Shown here: positions 12,801 through 24,093 of the stretch, piece by piece
Layout: each line of letters starts with the position of its first letter
Numbering within the stretch: the first letter of the stretch is position 1
DNA from: Turbatrix aceti
Lineage: Eukaryota > Nematoda > Chromadorea > Rhabditida > Panagrolaimidae
Direction of reading: 5' to 3'
Assembly (NCBI GenBank): GCA_963969345.1
Contig: OZ017769.1
Span: forward strand, 10,667,725 to 10,731,724
Length of the DNA: 64,000 nt
Translations under genes and position numbers: made by a program
Notes under the pieces: generated by a model
The model's input: the letters and a program-made list of their open reading frames with translations, nothing else
Told to the model about the DNA's origin: nothing
Databases searched by the model: none

Positions 12801-13056
12801 TCGTTTTTCGCATCGCAGAAAAGAAAAAAAATACAAGTCCGTAAGATCATATTTTTGGCTTATAAGATTCATACGCTGCCATATGGCTGCGCGATGCTGC
12901 GCCGCGACGCGTCGTCAAACCATTCCCCGCTTTTTGTCCTATAGGGTATTTTTATGGTCCATATTCGTTCGAAGATCTTTCAAATACCTTATAAGGCATT
13001 CTTAGGGAACAATACAAAGTATGGAGCTTTAGATCTGTGAAAGGAGTGTTGGGGAG
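9829..13056. mobile_element. Truncated copy of the CCGCCCCAAC element, itself interrupted
   Basis: From TTAAGAACCTTCGTATG to GGAGTGTTGGGG this is near-identical to 55375-56988, except for 10688-12248, which is absent from the other copy. The left terminal repeat seen at 55324 is missing here. Two tandem degenerate blocks of about 100 bases (CACTGGCTACCATTT...CTGTGGATGC) lie near 10070-10220. Its open frames have no recognisable domain. Confidence 0.8.
10688..12248. mobile_element. Nested TIR element with GTTCCCC subterminal repeats and 8-bp target duplication
   Basis: An exact 8-bp duplication AAAATTTC flanks it (10680-10687 and 12249-12256); the sister locus near 56200 shows the empty site. 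Inverted ends are GGCGATATTAACGTTAAG and GGCTATATTTACTTTAAG (complement of the right end), each followed by TTCCCC. The interior holds about four tandem units of roughly 180 bases (about 11040-11640) and dozens of AGTTCCCC / GGGGAACT boxes on both strands. The 8-bp duplication suggests the hAT superfamily. No transposase is present. Confidence 0.85.
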
Positions 13057-13330
13057 GGTTGCGAAGATGGGATTCCCCGGGAGATTCCCCTGGGGGATAT
13101 TCCTGGGAATCCCCGAGGATTCCTCCAACTTCTGCCAAATTCCCCTCAAAATTCCCCGGCAAACTCCCGAAAAATTTCAGAAAAGTAAAAGAATGTGGTT
13201 ATTTTTTTTGAAGTTTGCCCCTGGGGCTTCAAATCTTGCTTTTATGTGAAAGTTAGGTTGCAATTTTAATGATTGTTAATAAATAGATCGTTCTTGATGT
13301 GATTTATTTATTTGTTTTTTTTTATTTTAG

Positions 13331-13745
13331 GTGTGCGCAGTGCGCACTAGGGTTCCCGTCCTCCCCCTCGCAACGATCTCTTCCCCGTGAAATTCCCCGT
13401 TCCACTCCCCGTGAAAAATCTCTTCCCGTATAAATTCTAATTCAAAATATTTACGCCGTTTTTGGAAAAAAATGACAAAAATTGAAAGAAAAACACGACT
13501 AAATGGTGAAAAATAGCAATGAAAAAAGCCTTTGATGTAAATGGCCAAGTTTCACTGCTAAAAATCCCTGTAAATTGCCTATTTTAGTCAATTTTGATTT
13601 TTTAAAATCCCCTTCTCCCCGTGTACAAAAATATGCTCCCCGTGAAATTCCCCGTTCTACTCCCCGTGAAGATCTTTTCCCCGTATAATATATCCCCCCC
13701 CCGTAATGTAAACAGGGGGGGGGAGGGGAACTCTAGTGCGCACAC
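13331..13745. mobile_element. Fold-back MITE, GTGTGCGCA ends
   Basis: The inverted pair GTGCGCACTAGGGTTCCC (left) and GGGGAACTCTAGTGCGCAC (right) encloses about 400 bases rich in CCCCGTGAAATTCCCCG motifs, some shared with 9070-9120. It is another insertion within the TA-type transposon. No coding capacity. Confidence 0.6.
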
Positions 13746-16261
13746 CTTGTTGTACTGCGATCGCTCTCACCTTCTGTGCCAAAGAAACAAAATGCAATAT
13801 CTTGTATTCAAAGTGCTGAAACGCAAAATTGAATTCAAAGTATCTGACGCCAGAAATTTCAATGGAGATATGACAAAACTGAAAAACAAATTGATGGATA
13901 TCAAACATGATTTTATCAGTCCTATATTGGGTATTGGCACTGACAAAGCAAATTTCAACATTTTCTACATCTTTACCGAATATTCTGGTATGTGTAGTTT
14001 TTTTTAAATTAAGCTTTTTTAATGTTGAAAAGAATTCAGAACAAAAATTGTTTCATGCTATTCAAATAGGCCGTCCAAAAAAAGATTTATTTTTGAAGTG
14101 GATTAAGAATATTGCCGACGCACTCATATATCTGCATGGAAAGAACATCTTACACTGCGGTATTAATACAAGTAATATTGCTATATTCAAAGATGACATC
14201 GCAAAAATTAGTGATATGAGCGGCATTCTGCGGAGAACAAGTTCAAATGCTAGGACGTTACCGGATTATACAATGCGAGATGTACCTTTCGCCGCTCCTG
14301 AGATAATGGAAGGCCTTCTATGTGATTCCAGAATAGATGTCTGGGGTTACAGTTATGTCGTACTTCAGCTGATTGTCGGATCGCTAACAGCCGAATTCCA
14401 TGAATATTTAATAAAAAGCAATCAGGGACCTGGCGTAGCCTTAGCAGGGACCCCTTCGTGCAATAAGCAGGAACCACTGTTCGAAGTTTTAAACTCCCTT
14501 CCACAATCATTGCATACTATGCTACGAGCCGGTCTGAAATGGAAAAGGACAGATAGAGTTTTTATGAAAGATTTGGTGCCGCTGCTGAATGATGTGAAAA
14601 ATGAATTGGATTCAATGACGGAAGAAACGTGGCAAAACTATGCACGAAACAATTCTGTAAAGAAACATGTGTATGATACTTTACGAACTCAGAATGGTAT
14701 GATTTTAGCATGATTGACTTTAATGACATTTTTTAAACTTTCAGTGTTCACAGACGAATTCAACCAGAATAACAAAACCGCATGTTTAAATGAACGAAAA
14801 TTCATTTTAGAAAAGTTAAAAAAAGGGGGAAAGCACCGCGAAAAAAAACTACGAAATGCTAACGACATGGAAGTTCGAAAGAAAAACGCTAACAAAGAAT
14901 TACTGAGAAAAAATCTAGAAGTACAATTAGCCGACAACAAGACACAAGTCGACAAAATCATATCCACAATGCCTAAATTATCCGATTTTGATCACATGAT
15001 GCATTTTACACAGATGGATACATCACTTACAGAAGCTCTGAGCACACTAAGCAACAAAATAACATCTATTTTTGAAACAGACGATTCGGAAACGAATGAA
15101 TCAGGTAAGCTACATATAAATATTTGGAACAAGGGGCAATCAACCAAGATTTGATTTTCAGCAAGACCGATTTTACTATTTTTTATTTTTATAAATTTTA
15201 GGTTCTAAATACAATAGGTTTCAAGCAGCAGTAACAGAACAGGTGCACGCTCTACCGAACATCCTTAAAGGGTTAAACGTCGACCCTGCTGAAGTTTTGT
15301 CTGGATTGGCTTCTCGTTTTGCAAATAGAAAATCTGACGAAACCCCGATAAAAAACATTATTGCGGACGTATTTCTTTCCGCGTTTAATACGTACCAACC
15401 TGATGCAAAAACAAATTCAACAAATGCACCAGAATTGAGTCGTGGTGGCACCAACCGAGGTTTGATTTTAGCGATACCAATTTTTTGAATTTCTTTATTT
15501 TTTAAAATGTTTAGATTTCTCAGATCTAGGTGCCAGCTTTGCAACGGACGATTGTGATTCGGAAGCACTTCCATTAAAACTGGATCAGAATGATGGAGAA
15601 GATCGGATAACCAAGCACAAAATTCTAGATGAACGGATTTTCATCATGAAATCGTTTGAAAAGGCAATGAGGTACCGGGAAAAAAAGTTTAAAGACGCCA
15701 GCGACAAAGAAGAACGGTTCGCTGACATCAAGAAGCAAATGAAAGAAATTTATAACAGACTGCCTGATCCTGAAAAAGTTGAAGTTTAATAAATAAACTT
15801 GTCGCAAACGCGATGAGTTACAAATTTTATATTTTCTGTCGCTTTTCGACATCTGACATCCAATATGATACTTTTCCAAAAAAAACTGTTATGTAAGGTA
15901 AATTCTGAAATATCCGAGCTGCGTAAAATTAAGGTTTTCAATGTTCTGAAATTATACTGAAGTGCAAAGTCGTTTTTTTGTGTCACTAAATAAATAAATG
16001 CAGTTTGAGAGGGCGAAATTTTATTTCCCTATAAATCAAATTCATATTACACGTGGTTAAAAAAATCATTGTCCGGATGCGAAGTAATGTACACAAAACC
16101 CGGCTTTGGTAACGACCGGTATTTGTTTGCGTATCGCAAGCGTCGCTCAACTCTAATCTGTTGGATTCTTCTCGTCTTACCACCACGCAGACCTGCGCAG
16201 GTGGTAACCCCTCTAACCGAAGAAATCAGTCATGACTCATTCGGAAGGCCGGTGGTACACA

Positions 16262-16268
16262 TATAAAA
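16262..16268 (+). promoter_or_regulatory. TATA box of lipase gene
   Basis: TATAAAA about 110 bases before the lipase ATG, in an otherwise AT-moderate region. Position and sequence fit a core promoter. No other element is certain. Confidence 0.5.
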
Positions 16269-16377
16269 AGTCAAGACCGGACTGACAAGAGTACACGCAG
16301 AATATGAATAGACGGATTCAACAGTAACTTGGCGTCATTTTCAACCTCGGAGTTGTGTGATTTTTTTGGGTTTAGAC

Positions 16378-17729
16378 ATGCTTTTTCGTATGCCAGGTTT
16401 TCCTGTGTTAGCTGCGGCTTTTTCTGTTGTGTTCTTTTTGGGGGCTTTGACTCCTCTGGTTCCCGCTCCGTCAGTGGCACCCCAACAAACATCTTACAAC
16501 GAAAATGAAGCCAGAATGCTGCTCGTGCTGGCGGCTGCTGCGTACGGAAATGCTTCGATGACTGATTCGGCTGCGTTGGCGTGTATTCAGAAGTACGGTA
16601 GTTTTTGGGACCGTAATGAAAAAAATATCTTGGAGTTCACGAATAAATCTGCACGCAACGTGCAAATTTTTGCAAAATGCTGCGTGCAGCATGAAAACTT
16701 TTTTTACGGCGCGCAACCTGCGAATTTTACACTCATACAAACTTAACCCTTTTTTTATTTCCAATATGCACATTGCTGGAAAATTTGTCCCATAAAAATA
16801 CCTTTCAGTAACTTTGGAAACTCAGCATCCAGTTTCCAACTTGTAAATTCGTCGACTGTGCACTGCGATCTGCTCGGCAACACTTGTGCAGCATTCGCCC
16901 TCATCAATGTTGCCGAACAAAGAATTTACATTGTCTTCAGAGGTACCAAAACGTGGTCACAGCTTGCCATTGAGGGGTGGGACAGCTTGCAACCTGGTGT
17001 CAATTTCTATGGAGTGGGAAAAGCCAATGAATATTTTTCAAATGGAATGGAAAAATTGTGGCCGACCGTTTCACCTATTCTTTCGGATCCCAATTATCAG
17101 GTTAATTTTTTAAATCTCTGTTTTACAAAAAATCGATATGAAAAAAATTCCAGAACTTCCCGGTAACCTTCACCGGCCATTCTCTCGGCGCCGCAATGTC
17201 CTCTCTCGCCGCGTTAAAAACAGCCGTAACCAACCTCCGCCAGGGAAGACAAATCCGTCTCGTCAACTTTGGGCAACCCCGTGTCGGCAATATCGACCTC
17301 GCCAACGTCCACAACCAACTCATCCCCCAGAGCTACCGCGTCGTTCACAGCATCGACATCGTCCCTCACCTCCCGGAATGCGGAAAGCTTCACAACATGA
17401 CAAATGCCAACGGCAGCCGTCCGTGTAATTCAACAAACACAAAATTAAGCTATCACCACGGCATCGAGATCTGGTACCCGACTCACATGTATTCGAGTTC
17501 GCAGTTTATCGAATGTCTGGGATGGCCGTTTGGAGAGGATTTTTCGTGTTCAGATTCGCTGACGTTTGACGCTCTCAAGTACGAGCTATACTTTTATGCA
17601 CACAGGCATTATTTTGAAATTGAAGTACCGATTTTCGGCGAAACAAGTTGCAGTGGTCAACAGAAAAACAACAATGGAAATATGGAAGATGCTGTCGAAA
17701 CTCAGTATGACAATTCGGGTGAATATTGA
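16378..17729 (+). CDS. Secreted class 3 (fungal-type) lipase
   Basis: Predicted to hydrolyse lipid esters outside the cell or in the gut lumen. Exons 16378-16592, 16809-17100 and 17154-17729 join in frame (intron 1 donor GTACGG). A signal peptide starts at MLFRMPGFPVLAAAFSVVFF. The nucleophile elbow GHSLGAAMSSLAAL carries the catalytic serine, after IYIVFRGTKTWSQ, the oxyanion-region motif of lipase_3 proteins. Downstream are RLVNFGQPRVGN, HSIDIVPHLP with the probable catalytic aspartate, and YHHGIEIWYP with the probable histidine, so the triad is complete. Nematodes carry many such lipases. An in-frame ATG at 16390 is an alternative start. Confidence 0.92.
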
Positions 17730-18080
17730 ACAAGTTAACAGAATGATGAGAAATAAACTCCGGAAATGTCGCTTTTTTGTTACAATTTAAAAAAAAAACT
17801 AAAAAAAAGTAAAAGCAAGTAAATGTAAAAAGATGCTACCTAATAAAATATCGCTTCAATTTTCTTAATTTTAAACAAAATACGACAAAATCAGCATTCA
17901 TGTCGGAAAAGTACCAAAATAGCAAAAAATACTTCGTTTTAGTTTGCGAATAGTACAAAAATAACAAAATTGCACCAAAAATCATTCATTTTGGAATACA
18001 ATGTCAAAAAATACATTATTTATTTATTTATTTATTTATCCCCCTCACCACACAAAAAAAGGACAAAACACAAAATAAAA

Positions 18081-19090
18081 TCAGGTCAGTTTTTTGTAAA
18101 CGAAGGCGCAAGATTCAACGTTTTCGTCCAGGTTGTCGTAAATAACCTTGCCGGCTTTTTTGTACTGACTGTAAGGAAATTTAAATGCGTCTTTGTATCC
18201 CAACTGAAATCAAAATCGATAGCGTAAACATTTGGAACTCTGGAAAAAACTTACACGACGGAAAAGTGCGAGACTGATATTATCAAGGCAGAATGACGAC
18301 GTGTAATTGCAGCCGTCCTTTGCGAGAAGCTTTTCAGCGGCCTGGATTATGTAGTTCGTGATCTGGGTGTGCCGAAGAGCGGGGTGGACGCCCAAGCCAT
18401 CGCAGACGCCGAGACGGGTCACGTCTTTGGGAATGAACTTTCCGCGCTGAAGCATGACCGTCTCCAGAAGGCCGTAGAGCTCCCGCGCGTTGTTGAACTG
18501 GTAGGGGGTCTTGTCGATGACTTCCGAGTAGTCAGGTAAAATGGACAGCTGAGGGTTATCAAGGCAGTAGCCCTCAGGGTAGAGCTCGTCGAATTCTTCT
18601 TTTCCTTGGTGGGCGAAGACTCCGAAGGCCACGAGACGGGAACCTGCAAAGACGACCAGGCAGCGGTGTTGGTCGATGATCGTGTTGAGGACGTCGTAGA
18701 AGAATTGACCCAATTCAGCGTAGCAGCCGTCTAGAAATTACAAAATTTAACGAATTAAATTAAAAAAAGTAACTTACTGACACTCTTCATGAGCCTGTTG
18801 TGCGTGATGAAGGTGAACGTGTAAAACTGGCCAAGCATGGCAATATCCTCACGATTAGCAATCTCGATGCGAAGCGGCGTGTCGACATTGGGAATCGTTC
18901 CCGAAGCCACCGGGGTACGAGTACCGACTCTCGTATCAACAAGATATCCCCCGATGACCGGAAGCCCAAACTCTGGAGCCTGGAGACGATTTCCATCTCG
19001 GGGAAACGAGAGGACTGACGCGTAGCCACGACGGAAAGCTGCGATGCCGCCGAGGCGTCGAAGTGCGACAGTCGACAACGCAGCAATCAT
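18081..19090 (-). CDS. GNAT-fold N-acetyltransferase-like protein with mitochondrial-type leader
   Basis: Exons 19090-18778, 18730-18255 and 18203-18081 join in frame. The chosen start gives MIAALSTVALRRLGGIAAFR, arginine-rich and without acidic residues, like a mitochondrial presequence; a longer open frame begins at 19246. The core reads like a GNAT domain: IEIANREDIAMLGQFYTFTF (strand and helix 1), CLVVFAGSRLVAFGVFA (strands 2-3), LGVCDGLGVHPALRHTQI (acetyl-CoA-binding strand and loop) and a late LALFRRLGYKDAF typical of the family. The C-terminus resembles arylalkylamine N-acetyltransferase-like proteins. Substrate unknown. Family assignment is by motif reading only. Confidence 0.6.
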
Positions 19091-19509
19091 GATCTCGTCA
19101 CACGCTCTCGACAGGAAGGTGTAAAGTGTGAGCGGGTGAAGGAGTAGAAAGTTCAGGTTTGAACTGAATTTTTGCATGCAAGCTTTCATTGCCGGTGCAA
19201 TAAGATTTGGAGGATGCTGTGCATGCATCAGGATAAGCAATACCACAATTTGGTCGGATGTTTCTTTTCGTCAAAACAAAAAAATAAAAAAAAAATAAAA
19301 AATTCAACACGGTGGATCATTGTCATCCGCCATCCGTGATTTTTTTCAAAAACTCGAGTTTTCTAACACATCATTCGATCCATAATCCGACGGTTCGGAT
19401 GATCAAATTCGAAATGACAACTAAATGTTTCATTTATCCGTCAAATTTCCTCTCCCGCAGTACAATTTAATGTCAAAAATACTTTATTGTAAAAAACGAC
19501 AGAAAAAAT

Positions 19510-20695
19510 TCAACCGTCCTCTGGAAAAACAGGCGGGATGTAATACATCTTCGGGGGACCTGTAGCTTCACATACAGTATCAGCAGTAACAGTTTTGACA
19601 TTCTTTGGAAGACGAAAGGGGAACGGACAGTGTGGAAGAGTAATCGCACACATGACCTGATTCGTATACCTTTGATTGGGCAACTCGTCGTTTTCATAAG
19701 ATATATAACCAATATCATAGTAATGGATAAACGAATTCGTTTTGTCGGTACTTATTTGATACTCATCAAACGGCACGTCGACGGGACTGCCATCAGGTTT
19801 GACAAAGCTTTTCTCGTCAAAGGATTGTGAACACGGAATGTAATCACCAAGAAGGAGGGCATCCTTTTCAGCTGCAAGATTTTCTGAAAGTCGAAGACAC
19901 ATAATGTTATAAGTAAATCACACTCAAAAACTTACTGATAAAATCGCGTTCCAAAATCGAATCCAACGACACAGGTTGGGCATCTTTGTGGAGTCCAAGG
20001 CACGCCGCAGATAGATTGCATTTATCTGGCACATTTGGGGATTTATAAACTTTATAGCACTTTCGGATGCCAATGAATTCTCCGTAGATGTAGCTGTCGT
20101 CAGGACAGCCATAGTCCGCTCCCTTGACGTCGACGATGGCAGAATGAGGAGGAGGGACGTAATCTTGAAGGGTTAAGGCACACAATACATCATTTTTATA
20201 CCACGAGTCATCCAAAGAAAGGTCATCAATTTTGCCGTCTCCCCGCAGCATGATAAAGTACTCTTTATTCAGCTTATCATTCAGCACGTCAATCTTAACA
20301 GGAAGCAAGGTATTGTCAATGTTCACAAAGTTCTTTCTACCGTATTTTTGTGGACACGGTATATAAACTCCAAGAAAAATATACGTGTTGGCTTGCGCAA
20401 ATGTTCCTAAAAAATGTAAAAAATACAGAGGGTAAAAACGTGATGACTTACTGATGAATGCTAGTTCTTCCATGGAATTGATGGTTGCAGGAATTGCATT
20501 GCGATTGACACCACGGCAGTAGTCGATGTACTTACATCGATCAGGAGGATTTGTTCCGCGATAGACTGTGTAGCATCTAATGAAACCATTGTATTCCTTG
20601 CTGACAAAATTTTTGTTGGGCGGGCATCGCAACATATGGGTTGGTAGAGGAACAAATGCGCCGTAGAACAGCAAAAGAGAAAGCCAAAGCGACAT
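19510..20695 (-). CDS. Secreted protein with two C-type-lectin-like domains (copy 1)
   Basis: Exons 20695-20452, 20406-19936 and 19883-19510 join in frame. A signal peptide (MSLWLSLLLFYGAFVPLPTH) precedes two repeats. Each begins with a cysteine-proline and RCYTVY or KCYKVY, has a mid-domain cysteine and an alanine-rich helix ending in an acidic FIS motif, and ends with VLCAL or VMCAI. This layout is that of divergent CTLDs, though the calcium-site EPN/WND motifs are not evident. It is head-to-head with a close paralogue at 20975. Likely an extracellular recognition protein; ligand unknown. Confidence 0.65.
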
Positions 20696-20974
20696 TCTTG
20701 TCGCGGAAGGTGGCAGAAAAAAAACGACACGAACACGTCTGTCTTTCTGAAGACTGAGTATTCGACTTTATTTTGACAACAATGATTATTGTATGCAAAA
20801 TTCAGTTGTTTTTTAAATTGAAATGCATGACAGCGTTGATAGTTTGACTGTTTAGATTTACATAATGTTATCGATCAATTTTACCTACATTTCCTACTTA
20901 AAAGAATAAAAAATAAATGAGTCGATCAGATTGCGTAATCGTGTCGTTTTTTTCTGCCATCTTCTGCGACAACG
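20696..20974. promoter_or_regulatory. Divergent intergenic region between the two CTLD genes
   Basis: 279 bases separate the two ATGs. The flanks are mirror-image similar: both genes have a CTGCCA-type tract and CG-rich bases directly before the ATG (rc of GTCGCGGAAGGTGGCAG; CTGCCATCTTCTGCGACAACG), so the pair arose by inverted duplication that included promoter sequence. A shared bidirectional promoter is likely. Confidence 0.5.
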
Positions 20975-22151
20975 ATGTTTCTTCGGCTTTGTCTCATGCT
21001 GTTCTACGGCTGCGTCGTTGGTCATGCTATGCGATGCCCCGACGACAGTTACGTTCGCAAAGAATTCGACGGCATTCCAAGGTGTTATAAACTCTACAAG
21101 GCTGCCGACACGGTTGACCGGTGTAAATTCATCGACTACTGCCGCCCTCTTCATCCCAAAGCAATTCCCGCAACCATCAACTCTGAAGATGAATTGGATT
21201 TTCTAAGTGAGTCATTGTTTTGTATCATAGTAAATTTTGCGATTTATTCTAGAGACCCTTGTTTCCAATACCAAAGAGTTTACTCTCCTCGGCGCCCATA
21301 TTCCGTGCCCTAAAGAATACAGCAATGATAGTTTTGTCAACATCGACGGCAGTCAACTACCTGTGCCTGTGGAGAAAACCAATGGTGCTAAGAACGACGA
21401 GTTCTTGGTCATGTTGGTGCACGGCAAAACTGATGATGTTTCTCCGAATAGTTACTATTTTAACCACTACGTCATTTGTGCCATAACGCAACTGGATTAC
21501 GTTCCCGAGCCTCCTCCTTCCTTCATTGACGTCAAGGCATCGCGTTACGGCTGTCCGGACAACAGCTATATCTACGCGGAATTCATTGGCATCCGAAAGT
21601 GTTACAAAGTTTTTGAATTCCCCAGTATGCCGGATAAATGCAATCCCTCTACGGCATGTCTTGAACTCGACGAAAATGCTCGGCCATTGTCTTTTGACTC
21701 CATCCTAGAACGAGAGTTTATCAGTGAGTTTGTCATTTTTTTGACTGTGTACATTTGTTTTCATTTTTCAGAACAATTCCCGTTCGATGCGACATACGTT
21801 CTTCTCGGTGACTATATTCCGTGCGACAAGCCCTTCGACCTGGAAAACTTTGTCAGGGCGGATGGCAAGCCTCTCGAGGTACAGATTGAAGCCGGCAATA
21901 TCAATGATCAAAATTCAAGGCATCATTTTATTTGGCGTTCGCCCGAAACAGAGCATGTATACTCTCAGAACGACGTTTTGACGGATGATAAGGAACACGT
22001 CATGTGTGCCATCACTCTACCACACTGTCCTTTTCCATTTCGTCGTCCTAAAGATGTAGATATCATAACAAACGATACCACCTGTGAATTTGAAGGCCCT
22101 CCTGAAATGTTTTACCTTTCTCCTGTGTTTCCAAAAAAAATGAATGAATGA
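20975..22151 (+). CDS. Secreted protein with two C-type-lectin-like domains (copy 2)
   Basis: Exons 20975-21206, 21253-21723 and 21772-22151, with the same intron positions and phases as the minus-strand paralogue. Signal peptide MFLRLCLMLFYGCVVGHA. Domain 1 starts MRCPDDSYVRKEFDGIPRCY and domain 2 YGCPDNSYIYAEFIGIRKCY; both have the conserved closing cysteine (VICAIT, VMCAITLPHC). Similar to the other copy over the full length. A secreted, lectin-like role is inferred from fold motifs; there is no visible calcium-binding signature. Confidence 0.65.
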
Positions 22152-22424
22152 TTTTTTTGTTTTTTGAGCAATAAAATACCTGGTAAAGAAAGAGTACGTC
22201 GTTTCGTGGCACGACAATATCTAGTTTAAAATTTATACCATCGATGATCAGTGTCGTCGACAGGTACCAAAACCAACCGGTTACCCCAAAAAAAACGAAC
22301 TAGTTCCAGTTCGATAAAACCAACAACATTTGCCCCAAACTTGAAAAAAAATATTATGTATATAAAACAACAAAAATCAAGATTGAAAAAGCAAAAAAAT
22401 TAACTGTGAATCATTGAAAGGTGA

Positions 22425-24093
22425 TCAGTTGCTTTTCTTTTCCGCCAACGCCTTATTCTTATTCTTATCCATCTTCTTCGCATACGCCGTTGTCAGAATG
22501 TACTCAGAATAGTTAACCAGCTGCGACAACTCCCCCCTGAAGAAGGCAAGTATAAGCGGGGTCAGAAGACAGCACGGCACGATGTAGAGGAGCGCCGGCT
22601 GGGCAGCCCGATAGACATAACAGAACACGTTGGCCAAAACGAGTCCGACCATGTACGCCACAAGAGTCGTCACAAAGTAGTAACGCGGCTTCTGCTGATC
22701 CTTGCTCTGGACGAATATGTGGTTGTCGAAGCGATAGAGAAGAGCGAGGTAAATTCCAGGAACAATGATATCTCCAAGTCCAAGGCAGCCATGTTTGTCC
22801 GCGTTAAACCCGCCGTTGAGCAGAAAGTCGTAAGGCACCATCAGCAGGCCATGGGGTGCATCCGTGCTGAGGGCCACGGTGACCATGACATCCGTGCAGA
22901 AGACCCAGAAGATGTCGTACAAAAAGAGACCAACCAAAAGGATAGATCCTGCTTTGAAACTGACGAGATGTATAATTTCAATGATGTAAATGGAATATAA
23001 AACATAAACGATGTTGTTCGTAATCCAGTTGTGATGGTAGTGATGCCAGTAGCTAAGTGAAAAACATAAAATAAGTGCGATAATGGATACGCCATCGACT
23101 TTAATAAACCATGCCTAAAAAAATTATATTTTTTTAATTGTGTAGTCGCAGATCCAAAACAAGAAAAAGTAATATTTACAAAAACGACAAAAAATTTCTT
23201 CCTAAATACAACAAAATGAAAAATAATATAATAACACCAACAAATGGTGCTCTCAAAAAACAGCACTTAGCCTGCAACTCCAAAATTAACCGAATGGCAA
23301 CTTATTATCCGCAAACACACACTATTAAAATTATGATACATACATAACATAACAAAAAAGCGTTCAAAAACAGTTACTCTCAAAAACAGAGCCCTATTTT
23401 AAAACAAATTTTGAATACTTGAAAAAGAAATTTTTAATCGAACGTTATGTGTAAAAAAATAAAACATACGCGCTTACGGCCAGAACCTTCTTTTTCCGTT
23501 TCATTGTTCCTGCGGTTGATATTAAAGCAGTATGACTTGCCAAGACTCGGCCAGTAATTTTCGATGTGAAGACGCTCGAAAACAGCCAAGGTTATTAAAC
23601 CTGAAAAAAAATATTTGATTTGTTTGCAAGTCACTTCAAAACAATTGTCCTTACTTTCGACCGTGACAAAATAACGGAGAAAGCTAAAGATGTTTTTCAT
23701 CCTATTGACCAGCTTGGTTCCACTGTCCAATGCCCGATCGACGCCTGAAAGCAAGTTTTCTGGAATCTGGGAAAAAGCATGCTGGTGTACGACTTCGTTA
23801 ATTTTGTTGCTCCGTATACAAATGTAGAATCCAAAGAGAGCAATACTGAAAAGCACAGGCAGGCAAACGGCCAGTTTCGTCTGAATCGATATCATGAGAT
23901 GATTTTTCTTCGTTTGGAGGCGCTTCAACGACGAATGCGAACGAATGCCGCCCAGAATGATGCACACAAGTGCCATAGCGACCAGTGAAGCAAAAGCGAT
24001 GACTGGACCCTCGACATTTGAGTTGACGGTAGCGGTGTCATTCTGAACCGGATGAACAATAGGGGACTGCGTTGAGGGAACGGATTCCGTCAT
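22425..24093 (-). CDS. Signal peptide peptidase (intramembrane aspartyl protease)
   Basis: Cleaves signal peptides and tail segments inside the ER membrane. Exons 24093-23655, 23600-23470 and 23114-22425 join in frame. All three family signatures are present in order: the YD motif (LFLYDIFWVF), GLGD (GCLGLGDIIVPGIYLA) and PAL (AQPALLYIVP), so both catalytic aspartates are intact. Several hydrophobic segments flank them. The extreme C-terminus AEKKSN fits a KKXX ER-retrieval signal, which distinguishes SPP (HM13) from the endosomal SPPL proteins. An unpaired acceptor TTTTTCAG 9 bases before the ATG suggests spliced-leader trans-splicing. The N-terminal segment before the first membrane span is longer than usual and divergent. 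Confidence 0.95.

Larger units (their letters stand above)
9723..13797. mobile_element. TIR transposon with TA target, host to nested insertions
   Basis: Left end TTACATTTTGTTTCT and right end AGAAACAAAATGCAA are inverted copies; weaker similarity continues for about 40 bases. TA flanks both ends (9721-9722 and 13798-13799), as in Tc1/mariner-type insertions. The insertion splits a pseudokinase exon. Only the first and last roughly 100 bases seem to be the original element; the rest is later insertions. No transposase frame is visible. Confidence 0.7.
6930..15789 (+). pseudogene. Pseudokinase paralogue (copy 2), disrupted by nested transposons
   Basis: Same exon plan as the minus-strand copy. 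It runs from MTQSQGNKK (ATG at 6930) through exons near 7018-7185, 7806-8213 and 8260-8327, then 9338-9722. There a 4-kb transposon splits the exon within the kinase N-lobe, after CISEKG. Homology resumes at 13798 (IEFKVSDARNF, where K matches the VAIK lysine). Kinase exons follow at about 14038-14695; HRD is HCG (ILHCGINTSN) and DFG is ISDMSG. The tail exons (14745-15104, 15203-15461, 15514-15789) end at PEKVEV with two ILDER motifs. Removing the transposon still leaves an apparent frameshift beside the insertion point. The downstream kinase and tail exons remain open, so a shorter transcript starting after the insertion is possible. Confidence 0.7.
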
